From Halanaerobium sp041694515 (GTDB lineage Bacteria > Bacillota > Halanaerobiia > Halanaerobiales > Halanaerobiaceae), in contig JASMSZ010000070.1 of the NCBI GenBank assembly GCA_041694515.1, forward strand, positions 1-38,214: a stretch of 38,214 nt of DNA. The letters are read 5' to 3'. The position numbers were made by a program, and so were the translations under genes. The notes beneath the pieces were generated by a model that had not been told where the DNA came from, made no database searches, and worked only from the letters and a program-made list of their open reading frames with translations. Positions 8,825 to 18,860 of this stretch are shown one piece after another. Positions within the stretch are counted from its first letter, which is position 1; the number at the start of each line of letters is the position of its first letter.

Positions 8825-9922
8825 TCAACTCAAATTTTCTATAACCCTGATAATATTGGCCAGCGAATCTTTTTGTGACATTGATTCTGCTGCAGCTGAC
8901 ATAGAGCTTAACTTTTTTTCGTTTTCAATAATCATCCTTACTTTATCTAATAGTAACTTTTCAGTTAAATCAGCTTCCTCAATAACTACCGCTGCCTCAT
9001 TCTTTTGCAGAGTGCGGGCATTAAAAAGTTGGTGGTTTTCTGCAGCTGCTGCAAAAGGAATTAAAATAGAAGGTTTTGCACAGCTTGTAATTTCTGCCAG
9101 TCCAGTTGCTCCAGCTCTGGCAATAATCAAATCCGCTGCAGCCAGTGCAAATTCCATTTTATCTAAATAGTCAATAACTTTTAATAATGAATTTCCCGGG
9201 TTAAGATTACTATTTTTAAGTCTGGCCAACAGCTGATTATAATTATTTCTCCCACTTAAATGTAAAATTTGGATATTATTTTGAACTGCATATTTATAAA
9301 GTTTTATCACATTTTGATTAATCACTTCTGCACCCAGACTTCCACCGGTAATTAAAATAGTTTTTAGGTCTGGATTTAAATTCAATTCTTGGTAAGCTTG
9401 ACTCCGTTCTACATTCATAATTTGGGATCTGACCGGATTACCGGTAATCTCAATTTTATTTTCACTAACATTTAAATAGTCTGCTGCCTCAGAAAAGTTG
9501 AGACAGACTTTATCAGCTACCTGAGCCAACAATTTATTTGTAATACCCGGATAAGCATTTTGTTCATGAATTATAGTTTTTTTTCTCAGTAAACTTCCAG
9601 CCAGAACTACAGGTCCAGCCACAAAGCCACCGGTTCCCATGACGATATCTGTTTTGAAATCTCCAATTATTTTTAAAGCTTTTAAAAAAGCTATAGTGTT
9701 AAAAAATAAAGAACTAATAATTTTTGTTGAAATTTTTCTGGGCAGAGGCCTCACTGAAAGTTTTTTGAAATTAAAGCCAGCCTTTGGTACAATTTCAGCC
9801 TCCATTCGATGATTAGAACCAAGATACAATATTTCCCAACCTCTTTTTTTTAACTCCTCGGCAACTGCAAGAGCAGGATAAATATGACCTCCTGTTCCTC
9901 CACCAGTAATTACTGCTTTCAT
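8825..9922 (-). CDS. murG: Lipid II synthase MurG (GlcNAc transferase)
   Basis: Transfers GlcNAc from UDP-GlcNAc to lipid I at the inner face of the cytoplasmic membrane, forming lipid II. The 365-residue GT28 protein begins VITGGGTGGHIYPALAVAEEL, the glycine-rich loop binding lipid I phosphate. HEQNAYPGITNKLLA and the C-terminal donor site RAGATGLAEITSCAKPSILIPFAAAAENHQ (split over residues about 265-300) are diagnostic. It starts eight bases after ftsW. Confidence 0.97.
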   Translation of the reverse strand: MKAVITGGGTGGHIYPALAVAEELKKRGWEILYLGSNHRMEAEIVPKAGFNFKKLSVRPLPRKISTKIISSLFFNTIAFLKALKIIGDFKTDIVMGTGGFVAGPVVLAGSLLRKKTIIHEQNAYPGITNKLLAQVADKVCLNFSEAADYLNVSENKIEITGNPVRSQIMNVERSQAYQELNLNPDLKTILITGGSLGAEVINQNVIKLYKYAVQNNIQILHLSGRNNYNQLLARLKNSNLNPGNSLLKVIDYLDKMEFALAAADLIIARAGATGLAEITSCAKPSILIPFAAAAENHQLFNARTLQKNEAAVVIEEADLTEKLLLDKVRMIIENEKKLSSMSAAAESMSQKDSLANIIRVIENLS

Positions 9923-9930
9923 GATTTATC

Positions 9931-11025
9931 TCATCCTTCAACATAACGCGAAATATTTAATAATAAAGCCAGTGCTGTTAAATTAATTACTAATGATGAT
10001 CCTCCATAACTGATAAGCGGCAGCGTAATACCAGTAACAGGCATTAATGATGTGACCACTGCCATATTAATCAGTGCCTGAATAACAACCATCGAGGTAA
10101 TACCCACCGCAAGCATTGAACCAAACGAATCATCAACTCTGGTAGCAATTTTTAGACCTCTCCAGGCAAGTAAAAAATAAAGACTAATAATAAATAAAGT
10201 ACCCAGCAGACCAAATTCCTCACCCAGGACTGCAAAAATAAAGTCTGTGCCTGGTTCTGGTAAATACAAAAATTTCTGATGGCTGTTGCCGGCACCTACC
10301 CCAAACAAGCCGCCTGACCCAAGAGCCAGCAAAGACTGGATGATGTGATAACCACTATCCAGAGGATCCTGCCAGGGATTAAGGAAAGTAAACAACCTTT
10401 CCCGCCGATATGGTTCAGCCATAACTGCTGCAAGTGAAAATAATAAAGATACTATACCCAGAACAATGAATAATGATATTCTAATACCTCCGACAAATAT
10501 CATTGCTGCTGCAACTAAAGACAGACTAACTGCAGTTCCAAGATCTGGTTCCAACAGAATTAAAAATGATATTAAGCCAATTACAATTAGAGGTGGTAAG
10601 ATTCCATTTTTTATTTGTTTTATTTTATCCTTATTTTTATCAATATAAGCAGCCAGATAAATAACTATAGTAAATTTTGCCAGTTCAGATGGCTGAAAGT
10701 TAACTGGACCTAAAGATAACCATCTTCTTGATCCACCCGCTATTTCTCCAATTCCTGGAATCAGAACTAAAATCAAGGTTCCCAGAGAAACTAAAAGTAA
10801 ATAAGGAGCTAATTCCTTTAATTTTTCATACTTAAGTTTATAAATAATAGCTGATAAAAGGAGAGCTACTCCTAAATATTTAAGCTGATTGTAAAAAAAA
10901 TAATAGCTATTAGAAAAAAGTTGTTCGGCTTTAACAGAGCTGGCTGAGAGAATCATTATCAGACCACTTAAAACCAGAGCTATAATTGTAAATAACAAAA
11001 TAAAATCAGGCAGCTTTTTACGCAT
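9931..11025 (-). CDS. ftsW: Septal peptidoglycan glycosyltransferase FtsW
   Basis: SEDS-family polytopic membrane enzyme that polymerises lipid II at the septum together with a class B PBP. 364 residues with about ten hydrophobic segments. Conserved SEDS stretches include GSRRWLSLGPVNFQPSELAK, LLEPDLGTAVSL, the periplasmic loop with YHIIQSLLALGSGGLFGVG, and LPLISYGGSSL near the C-terminus. It starts at ATG 11025 after GAGGAG, nine bases from murD. Family assignment is certain; FtsW rather than RodA is chosen from dcw context. Confidence 0.96.
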   Translation of the reverse strand: MRKKLPDFILLFTIIALVLSGLIMILSASSVKAEQLFSNSYYFFYNQLKYLGVALLLSAIIYKLKYEKLKELAPYLLLVSLGTLILVLIPGIGEIAGGSRRWLSLGPVNFQPSELAKFTIVIYLAAYIDKNKDKIKQIKNGILPPLIVIGLISFLILLEPDLGTAVSLSLVAAAMIFVGGIRISLFIVLGIVSLLFSLAAVMAEPYRRERLFTFLNPWQDPLDSGYHIIQSLLALGSGGLFGVGAGNSHQKFLYLPEPGTDFIFAVLGEEFGLLGTLFIISLYFLLAWRGLKIATRVDDSFGSMLAVGITSMVVIQALINMAVVTSLMPVTGITLPLISYGGSSLVINLTALALLLNISRYVEG

Positions 11026-11034
11026 AACTTCTCC

Positions 11035-12384
11035 TCAATCAATATTTTTTATAATATTTTCCTGGAAAATTTCCCCTCTTTCTTTATAACTGGAGAACAT
11101 ATCCCAGCTGGGACAGGCAGGAGATAAAAGTAAAACTTTATCTCTAGATAAGCTTTCTATTCCAATTTGAGCAGCAGCCTCCATTGTTGTAACCTTTACT
11201 ATCTCCAATTTAGAGTCAGCAAAAAAAGAAGCAATTTTATCTGCTGTTTCTCCAATTAAAATTAAAGTCTTAACTTTCTCTTTAATCAAAGGCACTAATT
11301 CCGAAAAATCAGCACTTCTATCCTGACCTCCTGCTATTAAAATAATATCCTGTTCAATACTGGCAAGAGCTTTTAGAGTAGCATCAGGATTGGTTGCTTT
11401 TGAATCATCGATAATTAAATAATCCTCTGCGTTTTTAACAATTTCCATGCGGTGTGACTGCAGTTTGTAGTTTTCAGCAGCCCTCTGAATTTTTTCTACT
11501 TTTTGACCAGCAAGATATGCTGCCAGAGCTGCAAAAGCAGCATTTTTACGGTTGTGTTCTCCAGGTAAATCTATTTTTTTAAAATCCAGCAGCTTTAGCT
11601 CGTCTTTTTTAAAATAAGCTTCTTTTTTACTAATTAACAAATCAGCCTTTCTAGATTCAGAACTAATACCTAAAACACTGGCCTTTATTTCATCTTTCAA
11701 ATCTAAAAGATATGGGTCGTCAAAATTAAGAATTGCAAAATCAGTTTCTTTTTGATTACTAAAAATATTTTTTTTTGCTTTCTGATAATTATCTTCGTTG
11801 TGATGACGGTCCAGATGATCTGGACTGTAATTTAAATAAAGTGCAATTTTAGCTTTAAATTGCTTAACTGCTTCTAACTGAAAAGAACTTAATTCAAGAA
11901 TAACTTTTTCTCCAGACCGCAGTTGATCAATAATAGAAATAAAAGGGATCCCTATATTACCTGCAACTTTGACCTGAACACCATCTAAATCACTCAGCAT
12001 TAACCCCAGCAGTTCAGCAGTAGTAGTTTTACCATTGGTACCTGTAACAGCTATAATTTCTGAGTCTGACTGTCTAAAAGCAAATTCGATTTCACTAATT
12101 GTCTCAATTCCTCTTTTTCTGGCCGTTTTCAAAATTTCTAAATCATAAGGTACTCCAGGACTTAAAATAATTAATTCACTTTCCAAAATTTGTCTCCCAT
12201 TAGTTCCCAGATCAAATTCTATTTTTCTACTATCAACTTGAGCAATCAAATCCCTTAAATCCTCTCTGTTTTTTGAGTCAGCAACAATGATATCCAGATC
12301 GAATTTTGATAAATATTTAACAACTTCCAGCCCGGTACGAGGACTAAAACCTAAGACAGCAATTTTTTGATAATCTAAAGTCAA
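11035..12384 (-). CDS. murD: UDP-MurNAc-L-alanine--D-glutamate ligase MurD
   Basis: Adds D-glutamate to UDP-MurNAc-L-Ala. The product has 449 residues, with N-terminal KIAVLGFSPRTGLEVVKYL, the P-loop VTGTNGKTTTAELLGLML, LELSSFQLEAV, the central-domain NYSPDHLDRH, and the C-terminal IIDDSKATNPDATLKAL, which is the MurD-specific signature. It begins with TTG 12384, eight bases after AAAGGAGT. It follows mraY after a 49-base AT-rich gap. Confidence 0.97.
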   Translation of the reverse strand: MTLDYQKIAVLGFSPRTGLEVVKYLSKFDLDIIVADSKNREDLRDLIAQVDSRKIEFDLGTNGRQILESELIILSPGVPYDLEILKTARKRGIETISEIEFAFRQSDSEIIAVTGTNGKTTTAELLGLMLSDLDGVQVKVAGNIGIPFISIIDQLRSGEKVILELSSFQLEAVKQFKAKIALYLNYSPDHLDRHHNEDNYQKAKKNIFSNQKETDFAILNFDDPYLLDLKDEIKASVLGISSESRKADLLISKKEAYFKKDELKLLDFKKIDLPGEHNRKNAAFAALAAYLAGQKVEKIQRAAENYKLQSHRMEIVKNAEDYLIIDDSKATNPDATLKALASIEQDIILIAGGQDRSADFSELVPLIKEKVKTLILIGETADKIASFFADSKLEIVKVTTMEAAAQIGIESLSRDKVLLLSPACPSWDMFSSYKERGEIFQENIIKNID

Positions 12385-12436
12385 TAAAATCTAACTCCTT
12401 TAAAATATAAATATTTATATAAAACAAAAAACTTAT

Positions 12437-13387
12437 TTATAATATTGAAAGCAGAGCAAAAAGAGATAATATAATAGTGATAATCACAAATCTAAATACA
12501 ATTTTATTTTCTGGCAGTCCAGTTAACTCAAAATGATGATGAATTGGGGTCATCTTAAAAACTCTTTTACCACCCGTAATTTTATAATAGGGAACCTGAA
12601 TCATAACCGATAGAGTTTCGATAACATATATACCACCAATAATCAATAAGTAGAGTTCTGCAGCTGTAAAAACTGCTGCTGCTCCCAGAAAAGCACCAAT
12701 TGCAAGTGAACCCACATCTCCCATAAATACAGAAGCCGGATTAGCATTATACCAGAGAAAAGCAGTTGTGCTCCCTGCCATAATCAGCATCAAAAAACTA
12801 TATTCTGGTAAATTAAGTAAATAGAATAATAAAGCAAAAGCCAGGGTAACCACAGTAGTTATTCCAGCTGCCAGACCATCCAGTCCATCAGTGAGATTCA
12901 CCGCATTAGAGCTCCCAATAACTACAATAAAAGACAATATAAATTTGGTCACTGCACCTAAATTATAAGAAGCATAAAAAGGGAGCAGTATGCTATGTTG
13001 ATTAACTACAAAAACCGCTACCACTGAAGTTACTGCAGCTGCAGCTATCTGCAAAATAATTTTTTGCCAGGCTCGCAGCCCCAAAGATCGCTCAAATTTT
13101 ATTTTCAAAAAATCATCTAAAAAACCTGTTAAAGCCATAATAAGAGTTGTCAGCAAAATTGCTATAATCTCTATATTGAGATGTAGAAGTGACATTGAAA
13201 AAAATAAGAAAGCAGAAATAATTAAAAGTCCACCCATTGTGGGAATCCCCGCTTTTTTTAGATGACTTTCTGGTCCATAATCGCGTACCTGCTGACCAAA
13301 ATTAATCTTTTTTATATAATTAATAAAAATATTACCACTAAAAATAATTAATAATAATGGTAAAAGATATGCTAAAATATACCACAT
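12437..13387 (-). CDS. mraY: Phospho-MurNAc-pentapeptide transferase MraY
   Basis: Integral membrane enzyme that transfers phospho-MurNAc-pentapeptide to undecaprenyl phosphate, making lipid I. The 316-residue protein has about ten transmembrane helices. Conserved sites include KKAGIPTMGGLLI, LTGFLDDFLKI with the Mg-binding aspartates, NAVNLTDGLDGLAAG, FMGDVGSLAIGAFLG, and KMTPIHHHFELTG with the histidine cluster. Its ATG follows the murF stop by one base, after AGGAGC. Confidence 0.98.
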   Translation of the reverse strand: MWYILAYLLPLLLIIFSGNIFINYIKKINFGQQVRDYGPESHLKKAGIPTMGGLLIISAFLFFSMSLLHLNIEIIAILLTTLIMALTGFLDDFLKIKFERSLGLRAWQKIILQIAAAAVTSVVAVFVVNQHSILLPFYASYNLGAVTKFILSFIVVIGSSNAVNLTDGLDGLAAGITTVVTLAFALLFYLLNLPEYSFLMLIMAGSTTAFLWYNANPASVFMGDVGSLAIGAFLGAAAVFTAAELYLLIIGGIYVIETLSVMIQVPYYKITGGKRVFKMTPIHHHFELTGLPENKIVFRFVIITIILSLFALLSIL

Positions 13388-13388
13388 T

Positions 13389-14786
13389 TTAGAGCTCCTT
13401 ATTTTTTAATTCAGCCGCTATTTCTTCCAGTTTGTTGGCTCTTGAACCTTTGATTAAAATTAAATCATCTGTTTTTATTTCAGCAGCAAGAAAATCAATG
13501 CATTCCTGGTTATTATTTAAAATTATTATTTTTTTTGTCTGCATTTTGGACTCAGCTCCAGCGGCAATATTTTTAGCTTTACTACCAATTGTTATCAATA
13601 AATCCACATCTTTTTCTGCAGCATACGCACCAATTTCCTGATGTTTAACTTTACTTTCCAGGCCTAATTCCAGCATAGAAGCTAAAATAGCTATTTTTCT
13701 CTCTGCCTTTAACTCAGATAAAACATCAAGAGCAGCCTTTACAGCCAGAGGATTTGCATTATAACTATCGTTTATAATCCGGGCACCATTATTTAGTTCA
13801 ACAAACTCCATTCTGTTGGAGGAAAATTTTGTCTGCAGCAGTCCCTGCTGTATTTCACTTAAACTTAAATTCAGTCTAAATGCTATAATTATGGCAGCCA
13901 TCGCGTTATAAATATTATGTTTACCAGCTTTATTAAATTTAAAGTTATAAACTTCATCTCCAGATTTTACTTTAAAATTTAAGATTTCTTTTCTTCTATC
14001 AAAATAATAATCTATTGTCTGCAGATCTGCCCCAGTTTCAAAACCAAAATATATTACTTCTGCCGCTGTAGTTTCTCCCATTTTTCTGGTATATGAATTA
14101 TCATAATTTAAGACTGCAGTATCAGATTCTTTAAGCTGGTCAATTAATTCATTTTTTGCCTGAGCAATATTTTCCAGACTACCCAGCTGTTTCAGATGGG
14201 CTGCAGCAACATTAGTTACAATCCCAAAATTTGGTTCTGCTATTTTGGCAAGCAGTTCAATTTCTCCTAAAGCACTCATTCCCATTTCCAGGACAGCAAT
14301 TTCTTTCTCAGCTGTTAAATTTAACAGGGTTAAAGGAAGTCCAAGATGATTATTATAGTTTCCTTCAGTTTTTAAACAATTATATTTTTGAGATAAGACA
14401 GAATATATCAAATCTTTAGTAGTTGTTTTGCCAGCACTTCCTGTCACCGCAAGCACTTTTAAATCAGCAAATTTTTTTCTATAATTATGAGCAATATCCT
14501 GCAGAGCTCGGGTAGTATCAGCAACTTTTAATACAGCCACTCCTGAACTTTTTAGAAAATCACTTTCAATTTCCCGATCAACAATTACAGCTCCGGCTCC
14601 ATTATTTACAGCATCTTCTAAATATGAATGTCCATCCTGATTTTCTCCAATGACTGCAATAAATAAATAATTCTTCTTAACTTCCCTGCTGTCAATCACA
14701 ATCTCTTCTATTATTTGCTCACCAGTTCCCTGTAACAATTCTGCTCCAGAAAAATCTATTATTTTATTTAAATTTAAATTCTCCAT
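13389..14786 (-). CDS. murF: UDP-MurNAc-tripeptide--D-Ala-D-Ala ligase MurF
   Basis: Adds the D-Ala-D-Ala dipeptide, completing the pentapeptide precursor. 465 residues; N-terminal substrate domain with IDSREVKKNYLFIAV, then the P-loop VTGSAGKTTTKDLIYSVL, EGNYNNHLGLPLTLL and VLEMGMSALGEI. The C-terminal region holds INDSYNANPLAVKAALDVL, the MurF signature. The start ATG directly abuts the murE stop, indicating tight coupling. The dipeptide is presumably supplied by the ddl product encoded 7 kb upstream in the same window. Confidence 0.97.
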   Translation of the reverse strand: MENLNLNKIIDFSGAELLQGTGEQIIEEIVIDSREVKKNYLFIAVIGENQDGHSYLEDAVNNGAGAVIVDREIESDFLKSSGVAVLKVADTTRALQDIAHNYRKKFADLKVLAVTGSAGKTTTKDLIYSVLSQKYNCLKTEGNYNNHLGLPLTLLNLTAEKEIAVLEMGMSALGEIELLAKIAEPNFGIVTNVAAAHLKQLGSLENIAQAKNELIDQLKESDTAVLNYDNSYTRKMGETTAAEVIYFGFETGADLQTIDYYFDRRKEILNFKVKSGDEVYNFKFNKAGKHNIYNAMAAIIIAFRLNLSLSEIQQGLLQTKFSSNRMEFVELNNGARIINDSYNANPLAVKAALDVLSELKAERKIAILASMLELGLESKVKHQEIGAYAAEKDVDLLITIGSKAKNIAAGAESKMQTKKIIILNNNQECIDFLAAEIKTDDLILIKGSRANKLEEIAAELKNKEL

Positions 14787-16247
14787 TCAAATCCCTTTCA
14801 CTGCTGCCTGATAGGCAACTTTTCGGTCATCAAGCTCAATTTTTTTATTTTTTAATATTTGAAACTTCTCATGTCCTCTGCCCAGAAGCATCACTAAATC
14901 ATCTTTTTGGGCCAGCTTGACTGCTTTTTCAATTGCCTTTTTGCGATCAGCAATAACTTCATAATTAGTAAATTCCTTGCTAAAGCCAGCCTCTATTTCA
15001 GCAAATATTTCTGCTGGTTCTTCACTGCGTGGATTATCATTGCTGACAATTGTATAGTCAGCATATTTTTCAGCCAGAGCAGCCATTGCAGCTCTTTTAC
15101 TGCGATCTCTATCTCCACCACAACCAAAAAGTACAATTAATTTATTTTTATCCATAGCACTGGCTGTTTTTAAAACATTTTTCATACCATCAGGAGTATG
15201 TGCATAATCAACCACTATCTGAAAATCCTGGCCTGCATTTATAATTTCGAAACGTCCAGGCACAGCGGAGATATTTGTTAAAGCTCTTTTGATAGTTTCC
15301 TTTTTAACTCCAAGTAGAGAAGCAGTTAAAATTGCAGCCAGAGAATTATAGATGTTAAAAATTCCACCTAAATTTAATTTAAAGTGGGTTTCAATTTTAC
15401 CTGCTGTTCTGTATTCTATCCCCATCTGATGAAGTTGATAATCAGAAGTATATAAATCTGCTTTCAAAGCAGATAGACTGTAAAAATAATTCTTCCCCCC
15501 TGATTTTTCCTGAATATAATCCGCATTTGGATCATCCAGATTAATCACCGCGTATTGATCCGAATTTAAATGAGCAAATAATCGAGCTTTAACTGCTCGA
15601 TAATTATTCAAATTTTTATGATAATCAAGATGCTCGGGACTAATATTTGTGAAAATAGCCGCAGCAAATTCCATCCCTTCAACTCTATATAAATCCAGAG
15701 CATGAGATGAAACCTCCATCACCCCATATTCCACTTTTTCTTCTCGCATTCGAGAAAAATATCTGTATAAATCAACAGATTCCGATGTTGTTCTTTTGGA
15801 ATCAAACTCCCGATTACCAATTATATTTTTAATAGTTCCAAATAATGCTGCTTTACCATCATATTCTTTTAAAATATTATATAATAAATAGGAAGTTGTT
15901 GTTTTACCATTAGTTCCAGTAATTCCAATCAATTTAATGTCTGCAAGTGGATTTTCAAAAAAATTCTTTCCCAGTTGAGCCATTGTTTTTCTACTATTAT
16001 TAACTTTAATATAGCTGACCCCACTCTGGTAATCTGAAACTTCAGCTTCTATAACTACTGCTGCAGCACCTTTTTTTATAGCCTGGTCAATAAATTGATG
16101 ACCATCGAATTCAAAGCCGGAAATAGCTACAAAAAGATTATCTTTTTTTATCATCCGGGAATCATATTTAATCTCGGTAATATTTTTTTCTAAACTTCCA
16201 CTTTTTAGTTCAAAATCTATATTATATAATAGTTTTTTTAAATTCAT
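14787..16247 (-). CDS. murE: UDP-MurNAc-dipeptide--meso-DAP ligase MurE
   Basis: Adds the third stem-peptide residue. The 486-residue protein shows YDSRMIKKDNLFVAISG, the P-loop ITGTNGKTTTSYLLYNIL, MEVSSHALDLYRV, VDYAHTPDGMKNVL and the C-terminal SNDNPRSEEP. The DNPR sequence is the motif associated with meso-diaminopimelate rather than lysine specificity, so the organism probably has meso-DAP-type peptidoglycan. Its ATG lies just after GGAGGTTG. It lies between the PBP and murF genes. Confidence 0.96.
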   Translation of the reverse strand: MNLKKLLYNIDFELKSGSLEKNITEIKYDSRMIKKDNLFVAISGFEFDGHQFIDQAIKKGAAAVVIEAEVSDYQSGVSYIKVNNSRKTMAQLGKNFFENPLADIKLIGITGTNGKTTTSYLLYNILKEYDGKAALFGTIKNIIGNREFDSKRTTSESVDLYRYFSRMREEKVEYGVMEVSSHALDLYRVEGMEFAAAIFTNISPEHLDYHKNLNNYRAVKARLFAHLNSDQYAVINLDDPNADYIQEKSGGKNYFYSLSALKADLYTSDYQLHQMGIEYRTAGKIETHFKLNLGGIFNIYNSLAAILTASLLGVKKETIKRALTNISAVPGRFEIINAGQDFQIVVDYAHTPDGMKNVLKTASAMDKNKLIVLFGCGGDRDRSKRAAMAALAEKYADYTIVSNDNPRSEEPAEIFAEIEAGFSKEFTNYEVIADRKKAIEKAVKLAQKDDLVMLLGRGHEKFQILKNKKIELDDRKVAYQAAVKGI

Positions 16248-16287
16248 CTTAAAGCAACCTCCACAACTAATTGATCAAATTATTAAA

Positions 16288-18357
16288 TTATCGGAGTTTT
16301 AAATTAATTACTTTAGAACTTTTAATTCTACTCCCCGGGTAAACTGACTGACCTACCACTTTCCCTGAACCATCTAAAATCAAACCCAGCCCTTTTTCGT
16401 CGGCAAGTTTTTCTGCTTCAATTCCATTTAGCCCTCTAAAATCAGGTACTGCAATCAACATTTCTTCTCTTTTTTTCTTTTCACTGAAGAGCCAGACTGT
16501 AGAATTATAATTTGTTTCAACTCCAGATGCAGGAAGTTGAGCTCTTACAACTTCTCCATCCCCCATTAGTTTAACATTAAATCCCTTTTCTCTCAAACGA
16601 GTTTCTGCACTTAAAAAATCAGATCCTATTAAATCAGGAATAATAATTTCTTTTTGATTTTGTTCATAATTAAAATCTTTATTTTGTTTGGGTTTGATAT
16701 TTAAGTAATTTAAAATATTGGCTGTCAAATTTCTAAAAACAGGGGCAGCTGTCTGACTACCATAATAGGTTTCACCTTTAATATCATATAAAATAGTTAA
16801 AATAACTAGATCTCTGTCTCCAGCAGGTACAATACCAATAAAAGAAGAATCATAAATATCCTCATTATAGTGTTTAGCTGTACCGGTTTTTCCTCCAATC
16901 TCATAGCCATCAATAGCCGCCTGAGTTCCTGTTCCACTTTCTACTACCTGTTTTAATAATTCTTTTGTTTTGTCAGCAGTACTTTTTGATATAACCTGTC
17001 TTACCATCTGGGGCTCATTGATTATATTTTCAGTATTACTGCCAGTCTCAACCTTTTTTACCAGCCGCGGCCTCATTAACTTACCTTCATTGGCGACTGC
17101 CCCCACTGCTGTTACTAACTGAATTGGAGTTACTGAAATACCATGGCCAAAGGAAAAAGTTGCCAATTCTAAAGATCCGATTTTTTGATACTTTGGAATG
17201 ATCCCTGCTGCCTCAGCTGGTAATCTAATTCCCGTCTGTTCTCCAAAACCAAAAGCCTTAATATAGGAATAAAAAATTTCCTTTTTAAGCTTGAGACCGA
17301 CCTCAACAAAACCAGGGTTACATGAGTTTTTTACAACTTCAGCAAAAGTCTGAGCTCCGTGACCAACCCTACTCCAGCAGCTTATTTCTTCATTTTCCAC
17401 ATAAATATGGCCTGGATCGGTCAAAATATCATTTTCAGTAATTACCCCTTCTTCGAGCGCAGAAGCAGCAGTAATTATTTTAAAAGTAGATCCGGGTTCA
17501 AAAACATCACTAATTGCTCTATTGCGCCAGTTTTTCTCCGGGTAATTAGCAAAATTATTTGGATTATAAGTAGGAGTATTGGCCATTGCAAGCAGATCTC
17601 CGTTAGAGGAATCCAGAACAATCACCGAACCACCTGAAAAATCAAAGGTTTCAGCAGCATTTTCAAGTTCTTTTTCTGCCATATACTGAATTACTTCATC
17701 AATTGTCAAATAGACATTATAACCATCCCTACCTGGAACCGCTTCTCTAATCCCATTCGGAATTGTCCGTCCTTCTGCGTCTTTTTCTACAATCATTTTT
17801 CCAGCTTTACCGCCTAAATAATTATTATAAGAAAGTTCCAGTCCATTAAGACCATTATTATCTATACCGGTAAAACCAATAATATGAGAAGCCAGCTCTC
17901 CTTCTGGATAATACCTTTTACTTTCTTCAGTAAAAGTAATCCCAATTAAATTTTTATTCTCGATTTTCTGATATGTTTTTTCACTAACCTTCCGCTGTAA
18001 AAATATTGCAGCTGCGTCCGAAGTAATCCGTCTATAAATAGTATTATAATCTTTATCCAGAACCTCAGCAAGCTCAGAAGCAGTTTTTTCTGGATTAATA
18101 ATATTATCCGGCAGAGCAACCACAGTCTTTGCCGGTAAACTGACTGCAAGTTTCCTGCCGGTATTATCATAAATTATTCCTCTTTCTGAATTAACTACAA
18201 ATTCTTTAACCCGCTGACTTAATGCCTTATGTTCATATTCTGCACTATTAATTATCTGGATCCAGACAAGTCTTAAAGCCAGAATAATAAATAATATAAA
18301 TATAACTGCAAAATAGAATATTACTCTATTTTTCACACTCGTTTCAAATCGCTGCAA
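16288..18357 (-). CDS. Division-type class B penicillin-binding protein with two PASTA domains
   Basis: D,D-transpeptidase (FtsI/PBP2B/SpoVD group) that crosslinks septal peptidoglycan beside FtsW. 689 residues, with one membrane anchor at about 12-37, the PBP dimerisation domain at about 55-205, and the transpeptidase domain at about 240-550 with catalytic STFK (Ser290-Lys293), SCN (345-347) and KTG (490-492). Two C-terminal PASTA repeats follow at about 572-632 and 637-689. It starts at TTG 18357 after AGGAGGAT. Only one such gene lies in this cluster, so whether it should be called ftsI/pbpB or spoVD cannot be settled from sequence; a vegetative division role is the simpler reading. Confidence 0.92.
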   Translation of the reverse strand: MQRFETSVKNRVIFYFAVIFILFIILALRLVWIQIINSAEYEHKALSQRVKEFVVNSERGIIYDNTGRKLAVSLPAKTVVALPDNIINPEKTASELAEVLDKDYNTIYRRITSDAAAIFLQRKVSEKTYQKIENKNLIGITFTEESKRYYPEGELASHIIGFTGIDNNGLNGLELSYNNYLGGKAGKMIVEKDAEGRTIPNGIREAVPGRDGYNVYLTIDEVIQYMAEKELENAAETFDFSGGSVIVLDSSNGDLLAMANTPTYNPNNFANYPEKNWRNRAISDVFEPGSTFKIITAASALEEGVITENDILTDPGHIYVENEEISCWSRVGHGAQTFAEVVKNSCNPGFVEVGLKLKKEIFYSYIKAFGFGEQTGIRLPAEAAGIIPKYQKIGSLELATFSFGHGISVTPIQLVTAVGAVANEGKLMRPRLVKKVETGSNTENIINEPQMVRQVISKSTADKTKELLKQVVESGTGTQAAIDGYEIGGKTGTAKHYNEDIYDSSFIGIVPAGDRDLVILTILYDIKGETYYGSQTAAPVFRNLTANILNYLNIKPKQNKDFNYEQNQKEIIIPDLIGSDFLSAETRLREKGFNVKLMGDGEVVRAQLPASGVETNYNSTVWLFSEKKKREEMLIAVPDFRGLNGIEAEKLADEKGLGLILDGSGKVVGQSVYPGSRIKSSKVINLKLR

Positions 18358-18368
18358 ATTTAATCCTC

Positions 18369-18839
18369 CTATTCAAATGATTCTGCCTGAACAGTAGTTA
18401 CTTCACTAATTATTTTATCATAAATTTGCGCTAAGAAAAACTTTTCTTTTGGAATATCAGCCATAAATTTTTCTTTTCCTTTAATTTGGTTATTATAAAC
18501 CAGGGTTTCTCTTTTATCTGGCTCAATCATATTCAATTCTTTTTTTGCAATTTTTTCAACTTCTGCCAGGGAAGTTTTACTCGCTAATTCCACTTCCAGT
18601 CTTTCATTTTTTGACTTGATAGTTTCTAATTTTTCTTCTAACTCCAGCAATTTAGAGCTGCTCTGGTTAATATTTAATACTTGAGAAATATATAACAAAA
18701 TAGAGATACTAATAAAAACCATCATAAATATATATAATATTGTGAAGGCCTGTTTTTTTATATTAGTAAAATTATAGGATGATTCATTAAGATAATTGCT
18801 CTGAGAAATTCTGTTTCCATAATCATGTCCCGTATACAT
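18369..18839 (-). CDS. ftsL: Cell division protein FtsL (septum formation, bitopic)
   Basis: Small bitopic divisome protein: a cytoplasmic N-terminal tail (about 1-32), one membrane helix (FTILYIFMMVFISISILLYI, about 32-52), then an extracytoplasmic coiled coil (LLELEEKLETIKSKNERLEVEL) and ELNMIEPDKRETLVY, the typical FtsL/DivIC-like end of the coiled coil. An extra C-terminal tail of about 40 residues is present. Sequence conservation in this family is low, so position between rsmH and the PBP gene carries much of the assignment. Confidence 0.85.
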   Translation of the reverse strand: MYTGHDYGNRISQSNYLNESSYNFTNIKKQAFTILYIFMMVFISISILLYISQVLNINQSSSKLLELEEKLETIKSKNERLEVELASKTSLAEVEKIAKKELNMIEPDKRETLVYNNQIKGKEKFMADIPKEKFFLAQIYDKIISEVTTVQAESFE

Positions 18840-18860
18840 TTTACTACCTCCCTTTTTAAC

